Shown: positions 26,383-33,872 of the stretch, piece by piece
Layout: each line of letters starts with the position of its first letter
Numbering within the stretch: the stretch's first letter is position 1
Origin: Thiodiazotropha sp040506275
GTDB taxonomy: Bacteria > Pseudomonadota > Gammaproteobacteria > Chromatiales > Chromatiaceae
DNA: 64,000 bases
Assembly (NCBI GenBank): GCA_040506275.1
Contig: JBEVXD010000004.1
Coordinates: forward strand, 124,001-188,000
Direction of reading: 5' to 3'
The notes under the pieces: generated by a model
Databases searched by the model: none
What the model was told of the DNA's origin: nothing
What the model saw: only the letters and a program-made list of their open reading frames with translations
Position numbers and translations under genes: made by a program

Positions 26383-27393
26383 TCAGACTGCCTGAGCTTT
26401 CTGGCAGGGTGCCTTGGCGGCTTTGACCTCAGTCTCCACCAAAGTCTCAGTCTTCATACCGAGACGCTGTAACAACGCCCTATCCTGATCCGCTTCAGGA
26501 TTATCCGTTGTCAGCAGACGCTCCCCGTAAAAGATCGAATTCGCACCTGCGAGAAAGCAGAGAGCCTGCATCTCGTCGCTCATCTCCCCCCGACCTGCTG
26601 AGAGTCTGACATAGGAATTGGGCATCAGAATCCGGGCAACGGCAATGGTTCGCACAAACTCAAGAGGGTCCAGATCATCAACCTGGGAGAGAGGTGTCCC
26701 TTCGATCTTCACCAACATATTGATCGGTACCGATTCGGGATGTTTAGGAAGATTCACCAGTTCACGTAGCATGCTGGCACGATCCCGCCTAGATTCCCCC
26801 ATACCAAGAATGCCCCCTGAACAGACATTGATGCCTGCATCCCGTACATGGGAGAGGGTCTTTAAACGGTCATCAAAGGTTCGGGTGGTTATTACGTTTC
26901 CGTAAAACTCAGGCGAAGTATCCAGGTTGTGATTGTAATAGTCGAGGCCGGCAGATCGTAAACGCTCTGCCTGGGTCTCAGTCAACATTCCCAGGGTCAG
27001 ACAGGTCTCCATGCCCAAGCCATTCACTGCTTCGACCATCTCGACGACCCGTTCCAGGTTCTTATCGGTAGGGTTGCGCCATGCTGCACCCATACAGAAC
27101 CGGTTAGCTCCTTTCTCTTTGGCAGCCTCTGCTGCCTGGATAACATCTTCCAAAGGCATCAGCTTTTCCGCTTCAAGCCCAGAATCGTTTTTTGCACTCT
27201 GGGAACAGTAGCCACAATCCTCCGCACAGGCCCCGGTCTTGATACTCAACAGACTGCTCATCTGTATCTGGTTGGGGTCAAATGTCTCCCGGTGAATAGA
27301 CTGGGCACGAAATACCAGGTCATTGAACGGTAGATCAAGTAGAGTTTCGATCTCACCCAGATTCCAGTCGTGGCGCAGTTGGCTTTCGGTCAT
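26383..27393 (-). CDS. bioB: Biotin synthase
   Basis: Radical SAM enzyme inserting sulfur into dethiobiotin. The cluster motif CAEDCGYC lies at about 56-63, and further conserved cysteine and arginine residues follow (FCMGAAWR, SAGRGEMS). The ATG at 27393 was preferred to GTG 27402 because GAG sits about eight bases upstream of the ATG; this gives 336 residues. It heads the biotin operon. A candidate BirA operator and promoter lie 46-99 bases upstream, shared with the divergent comF gene. Confidence 0.97.
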   Translation of the reverse strand: MTESQLRHDWNLGEIETLLDLPFNDLVFRAQSIHRETFDPNQIQMSSLLSIKTGACAEDCGYCSQSAKNDSGLEAEKLMPLEDVIQAAEAAKEKGANRFCMGAAWRNPTDKNLERVVEMVEAVNGLGMETCLTLGMLTETQAERLRSAGLDYYNHNLDTSPEFYGNVITTRTFDDRLKTLSHVRDAGINVCSGGILGMGESRRDRASMLRELVNLPKHPESVPINMLVKIEGTPLSQVDDLDPLEFVRTIAVARILMPNSYVRLSAGRGEMSDEMQALCFLAGANSIFYGERLLTTDNPEADQDRALLQRLGMKTETLVETEVKAAKAPCQKAQAV

Positions 27394-27438
27394 GGTATTC
27401 ACTCGCTAAAATGTCGATGTAATGTGCAAGGGACGCCT

Positions 27439-27466
27439 ATGGTAAACATTGAGCACCAACAGTCAA
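27439..27466 (-). promoter_or_regulatory. Candidate promoter of the biotin operon
   Basis: On the minus strand, TTGACT (27466-27461) and TACCAT (27444-27439) are spaced 16 bases. The -35 element overlaps one half of the candidate BirA operator. The -10 match is only four of six, so the call is tentative. Confidence 0.4.
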
Positions 27467-27492
27467 CCAAGGAAGGCATACATGGTTTACAA
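27460..27492. promoter_or_regulatory. Candidate BirA (biotin repressor) operator
   Basis: On the minus strand the site reads TTGTAAACC, 15 bases, then GGTTGACTG. The first half is identical to the known BirA half-site and the second matches six of nine positions (GGTTTACAA expected). Position upstream of bioB and overlap with the -35 element fit repression by biotinylated BirA. It also overlaps the comF start codon at 27482, so the exact half-site may partly reflect coding sequence. Confidence 0.5.
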
Positions 27493-28192
27493 TTGGATAA
27501 ATTCTATACAACGCTATCTTTATCCGCAGAGCTGCCTTTTATGTGGCTCTAACGCCGATTTCGAAACCCGCTTCTGTCAGACTTGCTATGAAAAACTGCC
27601 TTTTAATCATCATGCCTGTCCCTACTGCGCCCTCCCATTACCTGTAAATACAGCTGAAGGGACTCGATGTGGTGGCTGTCTTCAGCAACAGCTTCCATAC
27701 CACTCATGCATAACGGCTTTACGCTATGAACCCCCTCTGAGCCGGCTGATCAGCAATCTCAAATTTCGTCAACATCTCCATCTCACACTCCCTCTGGCAA
27801 AGCTATTGATCCACCGGTTGGCTGAACCTGACGATCCACCAGAGCTTATCCTGCCAGTTCCCCTGCACCCTCGCCGCTTGCGTGAACGTGGTTTCAATCA
27901 GGCCCAGGAAATCGGAAGGGTTGTAGCAAAACACTATGGAATACCCTTGGATAGTCGACTGGTTAAACGTACCAGGGAAACCTCTGCGCAATCGGACCTG
28001 AATGAACATGAGAGACGAAGAAACCTGCGTAACGCCTTCCGTATCTATGGCAGTCTGAAGGGAGTCAATGTGGCAATACTGGATGACGTGGTGACCACAG
28101 GATCCACTATCACAGAATTGAGTAAGGCACTGAACCGGGCTGGCGCCGATAAAATTACGGTTTGGGCAGTAGCAAGAACCGAGTCGAACTAA
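27482..28192 (+). CDS. ComF/GntX family phosphoribosyltransferase-like protein
   Basis: Protein of 236 residues with an N-terminal zinc ribbon formed by CLLCG, CQTCY, CPYC and CGGC, then a type I phosphoribosyltransferase fold with the PRPP-binding loop VAILDDVVTTGSTITE near the C-terminus. ComF is needed for DNA uptake in competent bacteria; GntX-type members have less clear roles. The ATG at 27482 has GGAAGG five bases upstream and is preferred to an earlier TTG at 27449. It is divergent from bioB, a common arrangement in gammaproteobacteria. Confidence 0.93.
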   Translation: MVYNWINSIQRYLYPQSCLLCGSNADFETRFCQTCYEKLPFNHHACPYCALPLPVNTAEGTRCGGCLQQQLPYHSCITALRYEPPLSRLISNLKFRQHLHLTLPLAKLLIHRLAEPDDPPELILPVPLHPRRLRERGFNQAQEIGRVVAKHYGIPLDSRLVKRTRETSAQSDLNEHERRRNLRNAFRIYGSLKGVNVAILDDVVTTGSTITELSKALNRAGADKITVWAVARTESN

Positions 28193-28373
28193 ATATTAAA
28201 ACATCACTAAACTGGCTGAATATGATCCACTTCAGGCTATAAATTGGTATACTTTAAACATCATCGCGGGATTGTTTAATGCGACGTGTTCTTAAAAAGC
28301 AATTATGATCAGATGCTTCATGTTCTACCCACAGGAACGGAGGTTGAGCGCAGTCTGTTCATGAGGTACAGCT

Positions 28374-29231
28374 ATGCCAACACTGTGGGAAAAGATCACC
28401 GAGGATTGCAGGCTAATAACTTTGCCTGATGTCTATATTCGGTTAAAAAATATTATCGAATCTCCCGAATATCGTCTTGAGGATGTCGCCGACACAATAC
28501 GAAGTGACCCTGCCCTGACTGCGCGAATCTTGAGACTGATTAATAGCCCCTATTTCGGCTTATCCAGCAAAATAGAAACTGTATTTCGCGCCGTTTCTCT
28601 CCTGGGTACACAGCAGATACACGACCTTACTCTAGCTACCTGCATCCCAGAGTCGCTGAGTAAACATGCCATATCAGAACTCGATATTCATCAATTTTGG
28701 AAGCGCAGTGTCTATTGTGGGTTGGTTGCACAAGGTTTCGCCCGACATCTGGGGTTGATTGACAGCGAACGTCTATTCATCAGTGGTCTACTGTTTGATT
28801 TAGGCCACCTGATTCTCTACCAAAGCATACCAACAGAGACTCAGGCAGCACTTCAACTCTCCCAACAACGATGCGAACCTCTTGTGGATGCAGAACGGGA
28901 ATCGATCGGTCTGGACTATGCACGTGTGGGGGCTACCCTTATGCGTCAATGGAGTTTTCCCACCTGCTTGGTTGAAACGACAGAATTTCATCCTGAACCG
29001 GTTCGTGCTAAACACCATCCAACAGAAACAGCAATGGTACATGTCGCCTCTTTAGTAGCGGAAGAATTCATGGGTAATGGGAAGTTTGGCGAGGGGGTGC
29101 TGACACCTCACCCAGTTGCGCTGGAAAGATCAGAGTTGAGTGTTGATCTGTCTATTTCGATCGCAGAGTTGGTCAAAATAGAGTTTGATGCCGTCCTTAA
29201 TACCATCTACCCCTTGAGCAAGGCCTCCTGA
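28374..29231 (+). CDS. HDOD-domain signalling protein
   Basis: Cytoplasmic protein of 285 residues. The HDOD domain covers about residues 12-205: LEDVADTIRSDPALTARILRLINSPYFGL, an RAVSLLGTQQIHDL segment and a GLLFDLGHLILYQ segment. HDOD is a degenerate HD fold that usually lacks phosphohydrolase activity and takes part in c-di-GMP, motility or chemotaxis networks. GAGG nine bases before the ATG supports the start. No output domain is attached. Several GGDEF proteins in the window make a c-di-GMP link plausible but unproven. Confidence 0.9.
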   Translation: MPTLWEKITEDCRLITLPDVYIRLKNIIESPEYRLEDVADTIRSDPALTARILRLINSPYFGLSSKIETVFRAVSLLGTQQIHDLTLATCIPESLSKHAISELDIHQFWKRSVYCGLVAQGFARHLGLIDSERLFISGLLFDLGHLILYQSIPTETQAALQLSQQRCEPLVDAERESIGLDYARVGATLMRQWSFPTCLVETTEFHPEPVRAKHHPTETAMVHVASLVAEEFMGNGKFGEGVLTPHPVALERSELSVDLSISIAELVKIEFDAVLNTIYPLSKAS

Positions 29232-29253
29232 TACATACAGAACAGGAGAGCTG

Positions 29254-29571
29254 CTAACGCTTAAGTGGACAAGTACTGCTTCTGGTAGTGCGCTTTTTTT
29301 TAACTATTTTCTTGACCTTGCGCTTGTAGGTTCGCTTGGACTTATTACTCTTTGAAGGTGACAGAGCGCTCTTGGGGACTTTTCGCATCTCCATGGAGGA
29401 AAAGGTGTCAGTGTTGATGGAAGCAGACTGACTGCCCTTTGGCGGTGGTGACTGAGAGTAGTGAACCTTTCCATTCTCATCATACCATTTGTAGATTCGT
29501 GCCTGACCCAAGACTGGGAATGCTAGGAGTAGACAAAGAGAGAGATTAATCAAAAGATTCTTGCGTTCCAT
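29254..29571 (-). CDS. DUF4124-type exported protein
   Basis: Small exported protein of 105 residues. The start ATG 29571 gives a signal peptide ending near LGQA; AAGGA lies upstream. The mature N-terminus is RIYKWYDENGKVHYSQSPPP, the signature of DUF4124, a short beta-rich domain of unknown function common in gammaproteobacteria. The C-terminal half is strongly basic with Lys/Arg/Ser repeats, which suggests binding to an acidic partner such as the wall or nucleic acid. It ends convergently with the HDOD gene. Confidence 0.85.
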   Translation of the reverse strand: MERKNLLINLSLCLLLAFPVLGQARIYKWYDENGKVHYSQSPPPKGSQSASINTDTFSSMEMRKVPKSALSPSKSNKSKRTYKRKVKKIVKKKRTTRSSTCPLKR

Positions 29572-29731
29572 CAAACCACGTTCCTTAAATTTTCCTGCAA
29601 ATATTTTCTTCAAAAATCAATTATTTATAAACATGAATATATCGCAATCAGCTAATACATTCCATAAAACCAGCCTCAGCTAATCTGGCAGATGGTGCCG
29701 TCTGTCAGTCTGACAATTCATGGTTGTCAGA

Positions 29732-30409
29732 TCAGAGATTCCCCAGGGGAAGAATAAAACGCTCGCCCATGTGCTCCATAACCACGCCCTGAGGTAGGAT
29801 TTCGATCAGATTCGGCCCTTCTGCCAGGTAGTCCCCTTCACGATATTTTTCCATATTAATCAGCACATATCGTTTCGGTGGCCTGGGATCATAGCTGTGA
29901 ATATCGATATTCATAGCGGGCAGATTCGATACGAATCCACTCGGCATTTTATGTAAAGGCCTGGCCCGGGGTGGCGGAGGTGGCGCCTGAACCGGGGCGG
30001 GTCTGACTGGTGGTGGCGTAACAGGAGCTACATTAACTTCAGCCTGCTCGATTGGCTTCGGCTTTTCCTCTACCGGCATGGGCTGAACTGCCTGTGGCGT
30101 TAGTCTAACCTCTGACATGGGCTGTGGATCGGTGGCTACCGGACGAACCGGTCTTGCCGTTAACTCACCCGCTGGAGGTGTTATTTCCGGTTCTGACTGA
30201 GCTTGTGTTTGTGGTGGAGGGGTATCCTGCATACTACCTAGATAGAGACCAACGCCAAGCATAGCCAAAGCGAAAATGGATAGAACTCCCCAGCCAAGTC
30301 GTTGCTTGCCTTGCCCATTCTGTTCAGATGCCTGAGCAGATATACCTGGCACCTCACCCAGCTTATGTTGACGCTCGGCTTTTTTCAGAGCCTCCAGGAT
30401 CAGAGACAT
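29732..30409 (-). CDS. gspB: GspB-like general secretion accessory protein
   Basis: Inner-membrane protein of 225 residues. The cytoplasmic start MSLILEALKKAERQHKLG is the family signature. A membrane helix lies near 40-60, followed by a long proline-rich periplasmic linker (many PPP and PxP) and a C-terminal domain ending with the conserved RFILPLG. GspB works with GspA to insert or assemble the type II secretin through the peptidoglycan. The ATG at 30409 lies one base past the gspA stop region, so translation is coupled. A longer frame to 30469 was rejected because it lies inside gspA. Confidence 0.9.
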   Translation of the reverse strand: MSLILEALKKAERQHKLGEVPGISAQASEQNGQGKQRLGWGVLSIFALAMLGVGLYLGSMQDTPPPQTQAQSEPEITPPAGELTARPVRPVATDPQPMSEVRLTPQAVQPMPVEEKPKPIEQAEVNVAPVTPPPVRPAPVQAPPPPPRARPLHKMPSGFVSNLPAMNIDIHSYDPRPPKRYVLINMEKYREGDYLAEGPNLIEILPQGVVMEHMGERFILPLGNL

Positions 30410-30410
30410 A

Positions 30411-32234
30411 TCAACTATCCCCCTTTTCCATGGTGGAAAGGAGGGTTGGCGTTCCATCAGGCAAAGCAATATTATTCAGATAAATCTGTGTCTGCTGCCC
30501 CGCAACACCATCAGATTGCAAACCATTTTGGTTTTGGAAATCCTGCAGCCTAACCTTCAAGGCATGGTCAAAACGGTCAAGGCCTTCCACTTGTGCCAAT
30601 GCCTTGCCATCAACAGTATGTAATTGCTGACGTAACCAGGTAACCGCTTCCCCGGTTGATCCGTCACCAATCAACGCTAGTCCTGCCTGCGGCTTCCAAA
30701 GCATCACGAAGCTGCCTTGCCAATACGGCTTGAGCTGATCCAGACGGACCACTCCCTGCTCTTCCCCTGTATCCACTAATAACCAATCATCATCTACATG
30801 GGTTAATACTAAAAGACGTTCCTGGTGTTCCTGTTTCAGTCGGATCAACAGTGGACGATTCAGGCGCAGCAGTCTCGTCCAACCTGCATTAGCATTCAAA
30901 CATCGTAATCCATAGTCGGGCGCCTGTAGACAAGGGGGAATTGATAACTTCAGTTTGATTGAGGAATCCCATACCTGAAAAAGCTGCTGGTAACTATTGA
31001 AACTGTTCTGAGGTCTGGAAAAAAGTCGTTGTAAGTCGATCTCAGTCGGAGTGGCCTCTTCAACAACGGGGGGAGTTGATTCGGATATGGAAGCAGGCGC
31101 GCTATTTGCCTCGATTGGCTGTTCGGGCACAGAGGTAGCTTCCTCTGCATTTTGTTCAGATACCGGCTCTACTTTAACTTCAGGAGAATCAACCGCTGGC
31201 AGTTCAGACACCAATGGCTCTGAACCAGCAAGCAAAGGGGTTTGCTGATCTTCTGCCTCTGCTGTTTTCTTATCTGAATCTGCCTGCTGCAACGCCTGGT
31301 CGACAACCTTCTCAGGGACAACCGGCTTATCCATTTCAAACCAATACCAGCCTCCTGCCGAAAGCGCTAGCAGTAATAGAAGACCGACGCCCAACCCTAA
31401 TCCCAATCCGCCTGTCCGCTTAGGTTTATATCCTCGCACTTCTCTTGCTGCCCGCCATACCATGCGACCATCGATACGCTGCTTGCCGCTGGTATATTTA
31501 GCCAGCAAGGCGCGTTCGCAAATAGTATTGATCAGACGAGGTATTCCCCTGGAATATCTGTGCAGAAGACGTATCGCCATAGGCGTAAAAAGATCTTCAC
31601 GAACCTCAGCTACCGCCAAACGATGAGTAATATAGGAGCGGGTCTCCTGGGGAGTCAATGGAGCAAGATGGTAGCGGGCAGTAATACGTTGATCCACCTG
31701 TCGCAACTCTTTGCGTGCCAGCATCTGAAGCAGTTCAGGCTGACCAACCAGAATAATACGCAGCAGTTTATGGTGGGATGTCTCGAGATTGGTCAACAAC
31801 CGAACCTGTTCCAGGACTCTCGGACTCAGGTTTTGCGCTTCATCCACCACAAGCACAGTGTGTTTACCTGCACTGTGAATTTCCAATAGTCGTTTAGACA
31901 GGATGTCACTGAGGTGTTTTAAAGAGTAGGGGGGCCCTTTGTACACAACGCCAAGCTCATCACAGATGGTTGCCAGAAACTCACGTCTTGAAAGACGTGG
32001 ATTGAGAATCAGTGCAACTTCAACATCACTGAGCTGCTGTGCAAGCAAGCTTCTGAGCAACAGGGTCTTGCCGGTGCCAACCTCACCGGTCAACAACACA
32101 AATCCCCCATTCGGGCCGGCACCATAGATCAAATGGGCCAGACTCTCCTCATGTCCCCGGCTAAGATAGAGGTAGCGGGGATCAGGGGTTATGGCAAAAG
32201 GGTTTTCCTTAAATCCGAAATCGCTGAATTTCAT
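30411..32234 (-). CDS. gspA: GspA/ExeA-like ATPase with peptidoglycan-binding domain
   Basis: Membrane ATPase of 607 residues. The AAA+ part (about 1-265) has the P-loop GEVGTGKT at 50-57, Walker B LVVDEAQNL and the typical start FSDFGFKENPFAITPDPRYL. A membrane helix at about 278-298 is followed by a Glu/Pro/Ser-rich linker and a C-terminal peptidoglycan-binding domain near 530-600 (LQDFQNQNGLQSDGVAGQQT). It partners GspB, encoded immediately downstream, in opening the wall for the type II secretin. No other gsp genes are in the window. Confidence 0.94.
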   Translation of the reverse strand: MKFSDFGFKENPFAITPDPRYLYLSRGHEESLAHLIYGAGPNGGFVLLTGEVGTGKTLLLRSLLAQQLSDVEVALILNPRLSRREFLATICDELGVVYKGPPYSLKHLSDILSKRLLEIHSAGKHTVLVVDEAQNLSPRVLEQVRLLTNLETSHHKLLRIILVGQPELLQMLARKELRQVDQRITARYHLAPLTPQETRSYITHRLAVAEVREDLFTPMAIRLLHRYSRGIPRLINTICERALLAKYTSGKQRIDGRMVWRAAREVRGYKPKRTGGLGLGLGVGLLLLLALSAGGWYWFEMDKPVVPEKVVDQALQQADSDKKTAEAEDQQTPLLAGSEPLVSELPAVDSPEVKVEPVSEQNAEEATSVPEQPIEANSAPASISESTPPVVEEATPTEIDLQRLFSRPQNSFNSYQQLFQVWDSSIKLKLSIPPCLQAPDYGLRCLNANAGWTRLLRLNRPLLIRLKQEHQERLLVLTHVDDDWLLVDTGEEQGVVRLDQLKPYWQGSFVMLWKPQAGLALIGDGSTGEAVTWLRQQLHTVDGKALAQVEGLDRFDHALKVRLQDFQNQNGLQSDGVAGQQTQIYLNNIALPDGTPTLLSTMEKGDS

Positions 32235-32249
32235 TGTTTGCGGGACGAA

Positions 32250-32660
32250 CTAATCACATCCGTCCTCCGCCTCCCCCTCATTTTCTGCGGCAATCTCACT
32301 CGAAAGCTCGATCCATTTTATTGCTTCAGCTTCATCCTGCTTAACCCATTGTCCAGAGAGGTAGATCTGACCCAGCTCATTCGCGGCCATGTAAGAGTAA
32401 CCCAGCGCAGCCTGTTTCAACCAGGAGATCCCTTTTTCGGCATCCTGATCAACGCCCTTTCCATAAAGGTAGAGCATGCCAAGTTGAAACTGAGCCTCAG
32501 CATGATCCCGTTTAGCCAGGCGCTTAAAAGCCCTGTAGGCTGAGGTGTAATCCCCGTCGGTCATTACTGCTACCGCATCGTCATACTCATCAGCGTTCGT
32601 CTGCAACGCCAATAGAACCAGCAGAGCGGCCAAGAGATATTTTATTGTAGAATTTTTCAT
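32250..32660 (-). CDS. Exported Sel1-repeat protein
   Basis: Protein of 136 residues. The ATG at 32660 opens a signal peptide (MKNSTIKYLLAALLVLLALQ, cleavage near TNA). Three Sel1/TPR-like units follow: a first TPR-like unit (YTSAYRAFKRLAKRDHAEAQ), then GMLYLYGKGVDQDAEKGISW and GQIYLSGQWVKQDEAEAIKW. The C-terminus is acidic. Sel1 repeats form helical scaffolds for protein contacts. It lies 15 bases upstream of gspA on the same strand, so it may be co-transcribed and could act in the same envelope process, which is inference. Confidence 0.88.
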   Translation of the reverse strand: MKNSTIKYLLAALLVLLALQTNADEYDDAVAVMTDGDYTSAYRAFKRLAKRDHAEAQFQLGMLYLYGKGVDQDAEKGISWLKQAALGYSYMAANELGQIYLSGQWVKQDEAEAIKWIELSSEIAAENEGEAEDGCD

Positions 32661-32958
32661 GATCGCACTATTCTGACACAGGGTGCGCTGATTACCAGAC
32701 CGGTGAACTGTTTTTTCCAACTGGATTATGCTCCAAAATAGCAAATTGCAGCGAGGTTGAGACAGTCAAACCCCCAGAATTGTTCGCCATGCAGTGATTC
32801 ATTGGAACCATTTCATGGAAATGTTTGCCATTTCACGCAACTTTACGGATTGTTATCAATCACATAATCATGAACTCTGGGCAACTCACTCAGAAAGCGC
32901 TGAAGCTTGTGCACGAAACAACAATAAACAGTTAAACAATATTGAATTAAGGTGCCTT

Positions 32959-33852
32959 ATGATCAGACCATTCACTCTCCTATTTCTTCTTTTTGCATCC
33001 CTTCCCATATTGGCACAACCCCTGGTATCTGTTGAATGGCTACAACAGAACAAGGATAAACCTGGTTTTGTCGTGCTGGATCTGCAGAGTAACCAGAACT
33101 ATTTGCGCTTCCACATACCAGGATCAGTCAACACCGATTACGCCCAGTGGCGGCTCGAGAAAAAGGGGCAGCCAAAAAATATGCCTCCGGTCTCAATAAT
33201 GGAGAAGTTAATCGGATCCCTGGGCATCGACAACAACACTCATGTTGTTTTGGTTCCTCTAGGAGCCAGCGCGGGCGATATGGCCGTTGCAGCTCGGGTT
33301 TACTGGACCTTTAAAGTGCTGGGACACGATAAGGTATCAATCCTGGATGCTGGCCTGGTGGGTTATGCTGAGACCCGTAAATATCCATTACAAAAGGGTA
33401 ACCACCAACTCAAGCCTGCAACCTTCAAGGCTGACTACAGAGCAGAAATGAACCCTAACGCCAAAGCAGTGAAGATGGCTCTGGATGCAGGCGTCCTTGC
33501 GGTAGACAACCGCACCAGAGCAGAATATATGGGCGTCTATGGCGGCGGAGGCAAGGAACGCCCCGGTAGCCTGCCAGGTGCAGTCAACCTCAACTATGAC
33601 TGGCTCACCATCAATGGTAGCGGCAAGTTACACAATCTGGATAACCTGAAGCAGATCTATAGTGCCAGTCAGGTTCCCCAGGAGGGCGCTCAAATCAACT
33701 ACTGCCACACCGGTAACCGCGCTGCGTTAGCCTGGTTCGTCTCCCATGAACTGCTCGGCAACACCCAGGCCAGACTCTACGACGGCTCCACCCAGGAATG
33801 GGCCATCGATCAGAGCCTGCCAATGGAACAGCAGGTCAGATTGAACTTCTGA
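32959..33852 (+). CDS. Exported two-domain rhodanese (thiosulfate/mercaptopyruvate sulfurtransferase type)
   Basis: Periplasmic sulfurtransferase of 297 residues. A signal peptide at 1-19 ends with PILA. Two rhodanese domains follow: the first (about 25-145) has no active cysteine at the loop, where VPLGASAGDMA occurs. The second has the catalytic loop YCHTGNRAAL with its cysteine near 256. An inactive first and active second domain is the usual TST architecture. The ATG at 32959 was chosen for the signal peptide and upstream AAGG. The DUF255-DsbD fusion gene begins 21 bases after the stop, suggesting an operon. Confidence 0.92.
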   Translation: MIRPFTLLFLLFASLPILAQPLVSVEWLQQNKDKPGFVVLDLQSNQNYLRFHIPGSVNTDYAQWRLEKKGQPKNMPPVSIMEKLIGSLGIDNNTHVVLVPLGASAGDMAVAARVYWTFKVLGHDKVSILDAGLVGYAETRKYPLQKGNHQLKPATFKADYRAEMNPNAKAVKMALDAGVLAVDNRTRAEYMGVYGGGGKERPGSLPGAVNLNYDWLTINGSGKLHNLDNLKQIYSASQVPQEGAQINYCHTGNRAALAWFVSHELLGNTQARLYDGSTQEWAIDQSLPMEQQVRLNF

Positions 33853-33872
33853 GTGGTGGCGAGTTACCCGAC

